The notes beneath the pieces are model-generated. The model saw only the letters and a program-made list of their open reading frames with translations, was not told the origin of the DNA and did not search any database. Of a stretch of DNA of 64,000 nt, positions 11,636-23,828 are shown in pieces. Source of the stretch: Okapia johnstoni (taxonomy: Eukaryota > Chordata > Mammalia > Artiodactyla > Giraffidae); assembly GCA_024291935.2 (NCBI GenBank), contig CM044321.1, forward strand, positions 60,196,985 to 60,260,984, given 5' to 3'. Within the stretch, counting starts at the first letter, position 1, and each line of letters starts with the position of its first letter. The translations under genes were made by a program, and so were the position numbers.

Positions 11636-12467
11636 AAAACACACACTGAAATTGGTATCAGACTCACAAGAGAGAAAACCTGAACAACTAACATATCTTC
11701 AGAACCCTCCTCCCAACAACAGAATAATATTCACTCTTTTCAGGTACACATGGAACATTCTCTAGGCTTCACCACATACTAGGCCATAAAACAAACCTCA
11801 GTTCACTTAAAATAACAGAAATAACACAAAGTATGATCTCTGACAACAATGGAATCAGAAATCAGTAACAGAAAGAATTTGGGGACATTCACAAATACGT
11901 GGAAATTAAACAACACACTCCGAAATAACCAAAGGGTCAAAGAAGAAATCAACAGGAGATTAGGAAATACTTTGAGATGAATGAAAATGAAGACACAACA
12001 CACGATGAGACAAAACTTATGGGATGCAGGTAAGGCAGTGCTTAGAGAGAAACTTACAGCTGTGAATTTCTCCATTAAGAAAGAAGGATCTCAAATCGAT
12101 CATCTAAACTTCTGCCTAAGATACTGGAAAAGAAAGACGAAACCTAAAGCAAGCAGAAGGGAGGTGTATCCATGTCCTATGAGGTAACAAAACACCATAC
12201 ACTGATATTAGAAGTTTAACCTCTCACTGCTCTCGAGGCTAGAAGTCAAGATTTTCCTTTTTTGGGACTCTGAAGAAGAATCTCTTCCACATCCCTCTCC
12301 TACCTCCTGGTGGATGCTGGCAAGCTTTAGCACTTCTTGGTTTATGAAAGCATCACTCCAATCTGTCTCTGTAATCACATGGCTTCCTCTTCTCCGTGTC
12401 TTCACATGGTGTCCTTATACCAACATCAGTGACTAGACTCAGGGCCCACTGTAATGCCGTAGGAGGG

Positions 12468-12672
12468 CCTCCCTGGTGGCTCAAATGGTAAAGCATCTGC
12501 CTGCAACGTAGAAGACGTGGGTTCGATTCCAGGGTGGGAAGATATCCTGGAAAAGGAAATGGCAACCCACTGCAGTATTCTTGCCTGGAGAATCCCATGG
12601 ATACAGGAGCCTGGAGGGCTACAGTCTGTGGAGTCACAAAGAGTCAGATACGACTGAGTGACTAAGCACACA
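12468..12672 (+). repeat. Bov-tA SINE inside L1
   Basis: Complete copy ('cctccctggtggctcaaatgg' to 'gactgagtgactaagc') with an ACAC tail. Confidence 0.92.
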
Positions 12673-13009
12673 CACACATAATGCAGTAGGACCTCATTTT
12701 AATTAAACTAATTAGATCTGCAGAAGATCCTATTTTCATGTAACATCAGTTCACAGGTACCAGGACTCAAGACTTCAACAAATCTATTAGAGAACACAAT
12801 TCAACACACTTAAAAGAAAATAAAAAAGATTAGAGTGGGATAGCAAAAGACAGAATAGAAAAACAGAGGAAATTGTCAAAACCAAAAGCTGACTCTTTGA
12901 AAAGACCAACAAAATTGACAAACCTGTAGAATGATCTACGAAAAAAAGACAGAAGACTAAAATTATTAGAATTAGAAATGAAAGATGATCATTACTTATC
13001 TTACAAACA

Positions 13010-13680
13010 ACTTTTTGTTGTTGTTCAGTCACTGAGTTGTGTTCGACTCTTTGCAATCCCATGGACTGTGGCACGTGAGGCTCCTCTGTCCTTCACTATC
13101 TCCCAGAGTTTGCTCAAACTCATGTCCACTGAGTCGGTGATGCTATCTAACCATCTTTCTGTCGTCCCCTTCTCCTTTTGCCCTCAATCTTTCCCAGCAT
13201 CAGGGTCTTTTCCAATGAGTCAGTTCTTCGCATCAGGTGGCCAAAGGATGGGAGCTTCAGCAACAGTCCTTCCAATGACTGTTTTGATCTCCTTGCTGTC
13301 CAAGGGATGCTCAAGAGTCTTCTCCAACACCACAGTTCAAAAGCATCAATTCTTCAGCCCTCAGCTTTCTTTATAGACCAACTCGCACATCCATACATGA
13401 CTACTAGAAAAACCAGAGCACTGACTATATTGTCAGCAAAATGCTGTCTACTTTTCAATACACTGTCTAGGTTTGTCATAGCTTTCCTTCCAAGAAGCAA
13501 GCATCTTTTAATTTCATGGCTGCAGTCACCATCCACAGTGATTTTGGAGCCCAAGAAATGAAAATCTGTCACTGCTTCTACTTTTTCCCCTTCTATTTGC
13601 CATGAAGTGATGAGACTGGATGCCATGATCTTAGTTTTTTTAATATTGAGTTTCAAGCCAGCTTCTTCACCAAGAACAAC
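13010..13680 (-). mobile_element. BovB (RTE) LINE 3' fragment inside L1
   Basis: The longest BovB piece in the window (about 670 bases, antisense). The minus-strand translation gives the end of the RTE reading frame: GLKLNIKKTKIMASSLITSW, then FHFLGSKITVDGDCSHEIKR and VVMYGCASWSIKKAEG, with frame breaks toward the 3' end. It begins with GTTGTTG repeats, the BovB 3' tail. BovB is known to have entered ruminants by horizontal transfer. Confidence 0.92.
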
Positions 13681-14146
13681 TATATACCAACAAATTAGAT
13701 ACCTTAAATGAAATGGAAAATTCATTAGAATACACAAACTACCAAAACTGACTCAAGATATAGATACTCTGAACCAACCTGTAACAAGATACTCAATTAG
13801 TAATAATAAAAAATTTCCCCCAAAAGAAAGCTCAAGCTCAGATGGCTTCAACATTGAATTCTATCAAACATTTTGTAAGAAGGGAGCACTTCTCAACTCA
13901 TTCTGAGACCAGTATTACCCTGATATCAAAACCAGAAAAGACATCAAGAGAAAACAAGAGAAACAAGAAAAACAGTCTAGTATCTCTCATGAATATGGAC
14001 ACAAAATTCCTGTATGAAATAGTAGGTAACCAAATCCAGCAACACATAAAAAAGGGCTACATGCCATGACCAAGTACAATTTGTCCGAGGAATCCAAGTT
14101 TGGCTTAACATTCAAAAATGAATTACTGTAATACACCATTTGGGGC

Positions 14147-14265
14147 AGGAAATGGCAACCCACTCCAGTATTCTTGCCTAGGAAGTTCCATGGACCAAGG
14201 AGCCTGGCGGGCTACAGTCCATGGGGTTGCAGAGTCGGACACAACTTAGTGACCAAACAACAATA
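14147..14265 (+). repeat. BovA SINE fragment inside L1
   Basis: It starts inside the BovA body ('ggaaatggcaacccactcc') and ends 'agtgaccaaacaacaa'. Confidence 0.85.
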
Positions 14266-14441
14266 CATCATATCAACAGAATAAAAAGCAAAAGACACAT
14301 GGTCATCTCAATAGACACAGGGAAAGCATTTGACCAAATCCAAAATCTTTTCATATAAAAACACTCAAGAAATTAGGAGGTGGAGGGAACTTCCTTAACA
14401 TGATAAAGAGCATGAAAAACCCACAGCTAACACCGTACTTC

Positions 14442-14725
14442 AGAGAAGGCAATGGCACCCCACTCCAGTACTCTTGCCTGGAAAATCCCATGGACGGCGG
14501 AGCCTGGTAGGCTACAGTCCATGGGGTTGCTAAGAGTTGGACACAATTGAGCAACTTCACTTTCACTTTTCCCGTTCAGGCACTGGAGAAGGAAATGGCA
14601 ACCCACTCCAGTGTTCTTGCCTGGAGAATTCCAGGGATGGAGGAGCCTGGTAGGCTGCCGTCTATGGGGTCGCACAGAGTCGGACGTGACTGAAGCGACT
14701 TAGCAGCAGCTTAGCAGCAGCAACA
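14442..14725 (+). repeat. Bov-A2 SINE (two BovA units) inside L1
   Basis: Two head-to-tail BovA units, 14,442-14,562 and 14,580-14,705, are followed by an AGC-repeat tail, the Bov-A2 arrangement. Confidence 0.88.
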
Positions 14726-15015
14726 TCGTACTTCACGGTGAAAGGCTGAAAGCTTTCCCCCTAAGATCAGGAAGAAGACAAAAGACTCCATCTATACAAA
14801 ATGTTCATAATAGGAAAATCTATAGAGACAGAAAGTAGAGTAGAGGTTGCTTAGGCATAGGGGTCGTGGGAAGATGGGGGGGTGATAGCTAGCATGGGCA
14901 GGATTTCTTTCTCAGGTGATGAAAATGTCCCCAAATTGATTGTGAAGACGTTTGCACATACCTGGGAATTTCATGGTATGTGAATCATATCTCAATCAAG
15001 CTTTTTTTTTTAATG

Positions 15016-16394
15016 TAGTAGAGAGACCATTAAAATAAGAATTAGAGAGGATATGACTTTGACATTCATGGAAGCCCAAACAAAAAAGGTTTCGGGAGTG
15101 TGGTGAGGCAACAGAAGTGGACAGACTGCAGAAACCAACAAAGCTCACCAAGTCTTTCAAGGAGAATGGATAAACTGTGCTACCTTCCCAACAGTGCTAC
15201 CTTCCCAACAGCACACTGCACCGCCGTGGATCTTAGAAATATAGTGTTCTTCTGAGACAAGCTAGCCCCAGAAAACTAAACACACTTTAATATCATTTTC
15301 GCAAAGCTCAGAAACAAGCAAAAAACTAAATAATGTATCGTTCAGGCATTCATATATGTGATAAGACACACACACACCAAAAAAACAAAAAGCTGGGTTA
15401 CAACAAACACAAAATTGAGGATGGTAGTTACCTCTATGGTGGGTATTTCTCTGGGTGACACAAGGAGACAAGGAGGGAATAGTTGATTTCCCTCAATGCC
15501 AAGAAGCCATGGCATTGATAACGCTCTTGTTCTTGGGTCAGATCAGGCGTTCTCTAGTTTATCAGGCTTTATAGCTATCTACGTGTGTATGTTTATATAT
15601 CAACGTCTTTTATATTCAGTAAACTAATAATAATACAGGGAAGATGTTAAAGTGAGTGGAGGCATGGAAACAAGCAAGTACAGATGATTCTTCCTCAAAG
15701 ACTGAGGAAGAGGGGGAGAGAAGCAGAACAACAGCCAGTGGGAGACACGAGGCAAGGAGACTTCATGGGGTGAAAACGCACTGGAGCAAATTTTGGAGAG
15801 AAGGTGCATGAGATTCTCTACCAGGTAAGAAGTGAGGTCATTTGTCGAGAATAAGGGAAGACAGAGACTGAGCTGAGGGCTCCCTGCAGGTGGTGAAGGC
15901 TTGAAAGACTGACTCAGAGGTTGACTAACAAGACAAAGGCATTTGCAGGCACCATCGAGATTAGAAACAAATTGTCAGGGGCACCGGCCACGTAGTTGCC
16001 TGAATTTCCATGGCAATTCTGTGGCTCTGGTGAGGAGCAGAGAGGGCAGTTTGTATGCTGATGCTGGAGCAACAGGATGGAGGGACAAGAAAGTCCAGCA
16101 TGCTGGTGAAAGAATTATTCAGATTAAACCAAGACTCTGTGGGACAGAAAAAGAGGGGCCAGAGACTCGATAATGGTAACAATAACAACAGACCCATTGA
16201 CAGACAGCTTCTAAAACTGTTTTTAAAAAGTTTATCTACAAAGTCGGCACCACTGGGCTTAGAGGGAAAAAAATGAAGAAGAGATTGGGATAAAATATGA
16301 CAAAGATGTCAAATGCTGGTTCTCTTCGAATTGCAAGAAGATATGTTTTAATTCTAAAAACCAAAGGAAGTTTACAAACAGACTTATGACAGTC
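15016..16394. other. Unassigned ATP7B intronic sequence
   Basis: Mixed sequence with purine-rich patches (15,640-15,860; 16,040-16,170) and a 13-base tandem duplication near 15,178-15,212. I see no convincing exon or named repeat. Confidence 0.5.
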
Positions 16395-16975
16395 ATCCTG
16401 TTAAAAAAGAAACAACACACCCCTTAGGGAGTCACCTGTGCTCAACCCCCCATCAGCAAACGACATAATATGTAACCTAACTGCACCTTCAGTCTCTTCC
16501 GGGAACATCATGACCTTCAACCAGTCAAGTCTGCAACTAGCTGGACAGCACTAGTCATGTAATCTGCCTGACAGACCCCTGCTTTCCCCAATAGGAAGGT
16601 GACCTGATCTGAAACAATGGTCTCTTTGCTAGAATAACTAACTTGCCCTGTCTCCTATGCCTATACATCCTCCACTTTGTACAGCTCCTTGGAGCCCCTT
16701 TCTTTCTGTGAAGATAGGAGGCTGACTGATTTGTGAATAATTAAATAAAGCCAATTAGATCTTTTTTTTAAAGTTAATTTATTTATTTGGCTGCATCGAG
16801 TTTTAGTTGCAGCATGTGAACTCCTGTTTGCAGCATGTGGGGTCTAGTTCCCTGACAAGGGATGGAACCCAGGCCCTCTGTACTAGGAGCCCAGAATCTT
16901 AACCACTGGAAAACCAGGGAGTTCCCCACCAATTAGATCTTTACTCAGTTGAATTTTTTTTTTAACAATCCTGAG
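16395..16975 (+). mobile_element. Solitary LTR of an old ERV1-like endogenous retrovirus, split by a SINE
   Basis: The stretch ends with the LTR-like polyadenylation region 'aataaagccaattagatcttt' followed, after the SINE, by 'actcagttgaattttttttttaac'. The upstream U3-like part is C-rich. No internal viral coding sequence adjoins it, so it looks like a solo LTR. Family assignment is tentative. Confidence 0.5.
16765..16928 (-). repeat. CHR-type tRNA SINE, antisense, with 14-bp target-site duplication
   Basis: Identical copies of CCAATTAGATCTTT flank it (16,751-16,764 and 16,929-16,942). The body reads 'ggctgcatcgagttttagttg' to 'accagggagttcccca'. Confidence 0.88.
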
Positions 16976-17679
16976 AGTGGCAGGAATAGAAGTAAATTGC
17001 CCCTTTTGGTCTTTATTTTCCAGATTTTTGTTATAGAGGTAAATTACTTTTATAATAGCATTTTCCCAACGAATTTTAAATGTTTCTAATGCCCGATGCT
17101 GGGGGTGGCTTTTCGTTTGGGGAGGAACCGGGCTTTCAACAAAGCTGCTACAAGATTCAAGCACCATGGATTTCACAATTACTGGTGTTTTTAAACTCTT
17201 ATCTGCAGTGTTAGTTACATCACAATAAAAGAGTCACTCTCTGCTCTGCCCTCTACTCTTATCTCATCAACCTTTGATCTGCTCAGATTTTCTCCTTTAA
17301 CCTAATTAAGAAAACAAAAAGTCACAAACATTCCAGAATTCCACTTGGCAGTGATTCCAACTCTACAGATAGAAATAACACTGCACACACTTGATCTCGG
17401 ATATGTCCTCGCTATCTACGCTATGCTATCACTGAACAGTGCTCATGTCACTGGCCCATCCCCATGCTTGCAATGGAGAAGAGAATGCATGTCAGATAAA
17501 AACACATTTATAAAGCCAGCACGCTTGCACCCCTGTAATGTATTCCCCAGTTACTACAGTACCAAATGTGCTCTGTATTGGGGCTGTCAGGATAACCACC
17601 GGCCTCTGACATTAGGACCCTCAGGAGTGTAGACTCCACAAAAACAGGGACAAAACAGCCGTCTCCCAGTTCCTCTTTA

Positions 17680-18180
17680 GGCTCTTCAGCCACATGAGGT
17701 CTGGATGGTGCTGGTCATTGTCCAAGGCCTCTAGCAAGGTTCAACAGCTCCACTCCCTGAGGAGTGTCTCAAGACTTGTTGTCCTACACTCAAACTCTCC
17801 AATCTTGGGCATAAAGTCCAAACTCCTGATCTGAAAAACCGGGCCTTCCATAATCACTTTCCAAGCCAATCAGAGCCTCCCAAATGCATCCTTCCAGTCC
17901 TATCCTTGGGCCTTTGTACATGCTAGTCTCCACCAGCAACATCCTTCCTTCCAGTCCACTGTGAGTCCGGCCAACGCCCACTCCTCCTCCAAGACCTCAA
18001 CACTGCCTCCGGAGTGCTTTCTGCACCCCTCCCTCCCAGGAGAGGCTGATCACCCTTGTCTGTGCGACCTACACTGTGAGGACACCTCTGCTCCAGTACC
18101 TATGACTGCCGGCTCCAAGAGCACGGGGCGGACCTCTGTTCATCTCTGCATCCCTCTGCTCGGCCCCCACAAGTGAACAG
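17680..18180 (+). repeat. L2-like LINE fragment
   Basis: L2 order is visible: 'ggccttccataatcac', 'ccttgggcctttgtacatgct', 'ccactcctcctccaagacctc' and 'ctgatcacccttgtctg'. Confidence 0.55.
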
Positions 18181-18619
18181 AAAGTGCTCCAGTGTTCGTT
18201 GACTGAAGGTCAATGGCCAGGTCATGGGCCACCTCCTTTTCAGGGAGGGTCCCTGCCACTCCATGGGGAGGCGTCTGAAGAGAAGACCAGAGGAGGGGAT
18301 CATGGTCTAATTCTTTATTCAAGAGCCACTGTGGTGCACCTACTATGTGCTGTGCAGAGCAGTTTTTAAATGATTCTAACCTGGTACCTACTTTCAAGAA
18401 GTGCAGAGTTGCAAAGGAAAGCTCTGCTCAAAACTATATTGCAAAGAAAAGTTTGATCAAAGGCAAGTGGTATACGACCAACTGTCAAGTAAGTCTGGAA
18501 GAAAATATACATCTGAGAAAGCGAGAAAGGCCAAGCTGGGGCTGCAGGACTTCCAATGAGCTACCTAACTTCTCTCTCCTCAGTTTCCCCATCTGTAAAG
18601 ATGATGAACACTGACCTCC

Positions 18620-19020
18620 TGTTCTACCTCTTCCCCCACCTCCCTCTGCTTCAGCCACTTTGGCCTTCTTATTGCTCCTCAGACATTCAGGTCACTCCTA
18701 ACTTAGAAGCTTGACACCCCCTGGTTCCTCAACCTAGAATGGCTACGGCTACGGCTAAGTCACATCAGTCGTGTCTGATTCTGTGCAACCCCATAGATGG
18801 CAGCCCACCAGGCTCCCCCGTCCCTGGGATTCTCCAGGCAAGAACATACTTTCCCCCAAATCTAAATCATTTGGGCCTCCACGCAAATGCCACCTCCTCC
18901 AAGAACTCCCTGATCGCCTGCTTAAAACAGGCCCTCCACTTCCATGTCATCCTAATGCCCCTCCCCTGATTCATATACTTCACCACACCTCTCAGCATCA
19001 GAATAACACTATTTGTTTAC
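18620..19020 (+). repeat. L2 LINE 3' fragment split by a BovA SINE
   Basis: 'ccactttggccttcttattgctcctc' before the SINE and 'aatgccacctcctccaagaactccctg' after it belong together in L2. Confidence 0.65.
18748..18843 (-). repeat. BovA SINE fragment inside L2, antisense
   Basis: It starts with GGCTAC repeats and runs to 'gggattctccaggcaagaac'. Confidence 0.82.
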
Positions 19021-19054
19021 TCTTCTTAGGAACATTCATGACTCATGGGTTTTG

Positions 19055-19170
19055 GATATGGCAACCCACTCCAGTATTCTTGCCTGGAGAATTCCATGGG
19101 CAGAGGAGCCTGGTGAGCTACAGTCCATGGGGTCGCAAACAGTCAGACACGACTGAGCAACTAACACACA
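19055..19170 (+). repeat. BovA SINE fragment
   Basis: 'ggatatggcaacccactcc' to 'gactgagcaactaacacac'. Confidence 0.88.
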
Positions 19171-19314
19171 GACACGACTCATGCGAAGAGGTCAACATAC
19201 TAATATTATCAGGAATCTGGAAGAAATTGATTCCAACCCTCAAGGATGACTTTGAAGGGTTCAAGACTTTAATGAGGGAAGTAACTGCAGATGTGGTGGA
19301 AAAGCAAGCGTGAG

Positions 19315-19625
19315 TGAGTGAGTGAAAGTCGCTCAGTAGTGTCTGACTCTTTGTGACCCCATGAACTATATAGCCATGGAATTCTCCAGGCCAGAATACT
19401 GGAGTGGGTAGCCTTTCCCTTCTCCAGGGAATCTTCCCAAAACAGGGATTGAACCCAGGTCTCCCGCATTGCAGGTGGATTCTTTACCAGCTGAGCCACT
19501 AGGGAAGCCCAAGAATACTAGAGTGGGTAGCCTATCCCTTCTCCAGCAGATCTTCCCAACCCAGGAAGCGAACTGGGGTCTCCTGCATTGCAGGTGGATT
19601 CTTTACCAGCTGAGCTTCCAGGGAA
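19315..19625 (-). repeat. Bov-tA SINE with duplicated head, inside Tigger
   Basis: Same composite structure as 8,951-9,281. The flanking 'gaaaagcaagcg' occurs on both sides (19,299-19,310 and 19,624-19,635), a target-site duplication. Confidence 0.88.
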
Positions 19626-20091
19626 AAGCAAGCGAAGGAGAATTAAAGGGGACCCTGAAGAAATGACTCAATTGCTGCAATCTTATGATAAACTTTCATG
19701 GAAGAGGAGCTGCTTCTTATGGATAAACAAAGACTGTGGTTTGTTCATAGATGGAATCTACTCCCGGTATAGATGCTGTGAAGACCCGCTGAAATGACAA
19801 AAAAGGATTTAGAATGTTACATAAACTTTATCAAACTAGTTGATCAAGCCATGGCAGGGTTTGAGAAGACTGACTCCAATTTTGAAAGAAGTTCTCCTGT
19901 GGGTAAAATGCTATCAAACAGAGAAATAGGTCATAAAAGGAAGAGTCAATCGGTGTGGCAAACTTCACTGTTGTCTTATTTTAAGAAATCGCCACAGCTA
20001 CCGCCAACGTTCAGCAAATACCACCCTGATCGGTCAGTAGCCATTAGCGTTGAGGTATTGACTGAAGAAAAAAAAAAATGCTCAGACTGAG

Positions 20092-20520
20092 AGTTGTGAG
20101 TTAAGTTTCCTGTGGGCCTACAATGGGATAGCTCTGAGGAACTGCTGCACAGTGGGGGGAGTCAGTATATATATATATGATTTTAGGGAAGGGGGATACA
20201 TACAGTTAAGCACACATCTTTCAAGAAGGTTGCTTGCTGCCAGTCATGTGGAGCAGAAGTCTCTATAATGATTTTAGTGTTTTCCTAGGTATGAGAAGAT
20301 CCAAGAAAGTGGGCTCATAAAATCTCCTGAAGATATCTAACTATCTGAAGGCCTGTTCTGCTAGTTTTCTGAGAGCACAGAGTACCTCATTCCTGATCTC
20401 TGCCCTGAACTCTTTTCAGGGTGTGCTGAAGGGCAACAGTTGCAGGGGCTAGTGACTTCATACTTGTAGAATCACGTGGCGAGTGGCAATTCTTAGCTGG
20501 TAGTGGCAAGACCCTCCACT
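20092..20520 (+). repeat. LTR-like insertion within Tigger
   Basis: About 430 bases split the Tigger sequence ('...atgctcagactga' before, 'gttatgactcactgaaggctc' after). The start 'gagagttgtgagttaagttt' and an AT-rich promoter-like patch at 20,165-20,180 suggest an old LTR. I could not assign the family. Confidence 0.45.
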
Positions 20521-20635
20521 GAGGGTTATGACTCACTGAAGGCTCAGATGATGGTTAGCATTTTTTAGCAATCAAGTCATTTTTAAATTAGGATGTGTAC
20601 ATTTTTTTAGACATAATGTTATTGTATACTTTGTT

Positions 20636-21030
20636 GTTGTTGTTCAGTAGCTCAGTCATGTCTGACTCTTTGTGACCCCATGAATGGCAGCACACCAGAC
20701 CTCCCTGTCCCTCACCATCTCCCAGAGCTTGCTCAAACTCCTGTCTATTGAGTGGGTGATGCCATCCAACCATCTAATCCTCTGTCGTCCTCTTCTCCTC
20801 CTGCCTTCAATCTTTCCCAACATCAGGGTCTTTTCCAATGAGTCAGCTCTTCGCATCAGGTAGCCAAAGGATTGGTGCTTCAGCATCAGTTCTTCCAAAG
20901 AATATTCAGGATTGATTTCCTTTAGGATTGACTAGTTTGATCTCCTTGCAGTCCAAGGGACTCTCAAGAGTCTTCTCCAACACCACAGTTCAAAAGCATC
21001 AATTCTTTGGCACTCAGCCTTCTTTACAGA
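20636..21030 (-). repeat. BovB LINE 3' fragment inside Tigger, antisense
   Basis: GTTGTTG tail, then the reverse complement of the last ~390 bases of BovB. The minus translation includes [20 protein letters not shown] and [17 protein letters not shown]. Confidence 0.9.
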
Positions 21031-21149
21031 TGACAGCATGGTGTAAACATAACTTTTATATGTACTGGGAAACCAAACAATGCCTGTTTGCTTTACTGTG
21101 GTGGTCTGGAACTGAAGCCACAGTATCTCTAAGGTATGCTTGTACTGAA

Positions 21150-21295
21150 AAAAACTGTCAAATAAATGGTGAAGATGAGAAAATACCTACATCAAAAGGT
21201 TTTGTGAGGATTAAATGAGTGTGTACAGAGAGGAACAGAAAGTGTTTAAACACAGTGCTCAGCACATAGGAAGCTCAATAATGTTGGCTGACAGC
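21150..21295 (+). repeat. MIR SINE fragment
   Basis: 'tgaggattaaatgagtgtg' and 'cacagtgctcagcacatagg' are MIR 3' landmarks. Confidence 0.6.
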
Positions 21296-21711
21296 ATTAT
21301 CAATGGAATCCAGAAAAGGGTGGGGCATGGCATGAACAGAGACAGTTACAGAGTTTCAAGAAGAGGCAGGTCTTGAGCTTGATCTGGAAAGATAAGGATT
21401 TTTTTACTGGACAGAGTGGTGAAGGCACCCTAAGAGTTTTAAGTCTCCTCTTCTCTATGAGTTGCCCCTCCCCCACAGGTGCTCTCCCTGCTCCTCCATC
21501 AAATGCAGAGTCATCCCAGTAAGAATCAACTACTGAGCAGCCTCTCTCTGCCCATCCATAATCCATTTTCCTTCCTTTCTACACAACCATGGCCTCGATG
21601 AACTTCACCCCAAAAGGGAGTGCAATAATGCTGTCCAATGAAGTTTAGCAATCTGTAGGAAAGGCACAGTCTACTCTTCAGATCAGTAACCCTGGCCTAG
21701 GCGTCTATCCT

Positions 21712-21930
21712 GGGCTTCCCCGATGGCTCAGCAGTAATCTGCCTGCAATGCAGGAGATGCAGAAGACTTGAGTTCAATCCCTGGGTCAGGAAGATCCCCT
21801 GGAGGAGGAAATGGCAACCCACTCCAGTATTCCTGCCTGGAGAATCTCCTGGACAGGGGAGCCTGGGGCAGGGCTATAGTCCATAAGGTTGTAGAGAGTT
21901 GGACATGACTGAAGTGACTAAGCACAGGTA
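21712..21930 (+). repeat. Bov-tA SINE
   Basis: Complete copy from 'gggcttccccgatggctcagc' to 'gaagtgactaagcac'. Confidence 0.92.
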
Positions 21931-22065
21931 TGTATCCTACAGAAATACTCAAAGGTCAGCATGAAAAATCACATACAACAATGTCCACTACAGTATGATT
22001 TGTGAGAGAGAAAAAAAAATCAACATACAACAATGTCCAAATACACTATGGAGCATCCATACTGT

Positions 22066-22616
<551 letters not shown>

Positions 22617-22625
22617 TCCTTTAGG

Positions 22626-22840
22626 TAAAACCTTCCCTGGTGGCTCAGATGGTGAAGAATCCGCCTGCAATGCCTGAGACCCAGGTTCAGATCCCTGGGT
22701 GGGGAAGACCCCCTGGAGAAGAGAATGGCCACCTTCTCCAGTATTCTTTTCCTGGAGAATTCCATGGACAGAGGACCTGGCAGTCTACAGTCAGTCCATG
22801 AGGTCGCAAAGAACTGGACACAACTAAGCGATTAATACTA
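22626..22840 (+). repeat. Bov-tA SINE
   Basis: 'ccttccctggtggctcagatgg' to 'caactaagcgattaatac'. It begins only about ten bases after the AC tract. Confidence 0.9.
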
Positions 22841-23511
22841 ACAAATATGCTAAAACCACATACACAAGAACCTAAAGATTTCTCTGGAGATACAGAGATG
22901 CAGGAACACAACAGATATGTGAACACCACTGCACTTCCTTTTCCAAAACTGTGCCTGAGAAAAGTTTTCAGTAAGTATTTGCTGAATGAATGAAGACCTA
23001 TGAACATGAACAGAAAAACACTGGAAAACAGATTTGCTTTTCGTGCTAAATATTTGTGTCCTGTTTTTAAGAGGCCACACTAAATTACTTGCATAATTTA
23101 AATGAACTCAAAATAGTTCTTCAAAAACAAACGAACAACAACAACAAAACACCACCACAGGACCTAGACAGACCACGAAGGGGTCGATGCACCAATTTCT
23201 GAAGAACTTTTCAGGGACAGCTAATTTAGTCGAACTGGGCAATTAGGGATCTTACAAACCAACTCAACTCTCACTTTACCTCTCCAGCATCAAACTCCTC
23301 AACATCCGACGAACAGAAAAGTGTTGGGTTTTAAACTGTTACTGAAAACCAGTTAATAGCACGCCCTTGCTAAAGAGTGTTCTCTAACAAACCACGCGCC
23401 GAGGAGCCTCCCCCGCGCGCACCACGCGCAGAGCTCAGCAAAGATGGTAGGTGAGCGCCGAAGGTCCTCCAGGCAGGTGTGCGCACACAGCACCCCGGGA
23501 AGGTAACTTAC

Positions 23512-23565
23512 TTTCCGACTGGCCTTTTCGCGATCTGTAATCGGTCTCTCCTCCTCTGGCTTCAT
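23512..23565 (-). CDS. ATP7B: ATP7B coding exon 1 (N-terminal 18 codons)
   Basis: ATP7B is a copper-transporting P1B-type ATPase of the trans-Golgi network that loads copper onto ceruloplasmin and exports excess copper. Only its first coding exon is here: 18 codons reading MKPEEERPITDREKASRK, closely matching the start of human ATP7B as I recall it (MPEQERQITAREGASRK) with one extra residue. The exon ends in AAA followed by the donor GTAAGT, phase 0. The start is supported by an in-frame TGA 12 codons upstream and by the homology. None of the six metal-binding domains, membrane spans or the DKTG motif lies in this window. It is transcribed divergently from ALG11, whose ATG is 1,047 bases away across a CpG island. 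Confidence 0.93.
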
Positions 23566-23828
23566 CTCGGAGGAACTAATTTCTTTTGTGATTCAGCCCG
23601 GAGGCCAAGGTCACCTGGTCAGGGGACGAGAAGCGCGGTGTTAAAACCCAGGGAGAGGAGGAGCGCGCCGTTGGTGGCATCCTCGTGGTTCGGTTCTAAC
23701 CCAATCCGGCACCTGCATTTCAGAGGAGGAATCTGCAGCTCGACCCCCACCGGCTAATTCAAACTTGCGCGCCACTCCGCCCCTGGCCCTGGGGGGCGCA
23801 GGGATGAGAGCGTGAGGGGAGGGTGGGC

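Larger units (their letters stand above)
11660..15015 (+). mobile_element. L1 LINE relic (ORF2 part and 3' end) split by several insertions
   Basis: Pieces of L1 ORF2 appear in order with many stops and frame breaks: a segment translating near TNTWKLNNTLRNNQ (about 11,890), NLWDAGKAVLREKLTAVNF (12,017), EEIVKTKS..FEKTNKIDKP (12,870), LYTNKLDTLNEMENS (13,680), NMDTKFLYEIVGNQIQQHIKK (13,990) and the reverse transcriptase piece around 14,290. The 3' end reaches an A-rich tail near 15,000. SINEs at 12,468, 14,147 and 14,442 and a BovB at 13,010 interrupt it. It is dead. Confidence 0.88.
19190..21150 (+). mobile_element. Tigger1-type (pogo) DNA transposon, 3' part, with three insertions
   Basis: Transposase C-terminal fragments can be read: MTQLLQSYDKLSWKRSC (about 19,665) and [13 protein letters not shown]...[15 protein letters not shown] (19,794 onward), then [13 protein letters not shown]. 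The element ends with the Tigger terminal repeat ('gtggtctggaactgaagcc' to 'ctctaaggtatgcttgta') near 21,148. It is broken by a Bov-tA (19,315-19,625), an LTR-like block (20,092-20,520) and a BovB (20,636-21,030). It is not functional. Confidence 0.85.

Noticed and set aside
13842..14069. 75-codon plus-strand frame as a host gene
   Set aside because: It is a fragment of L1 ORF2 reverse transcriptase sequence (NMDTKFLYEI...QQHIKK).
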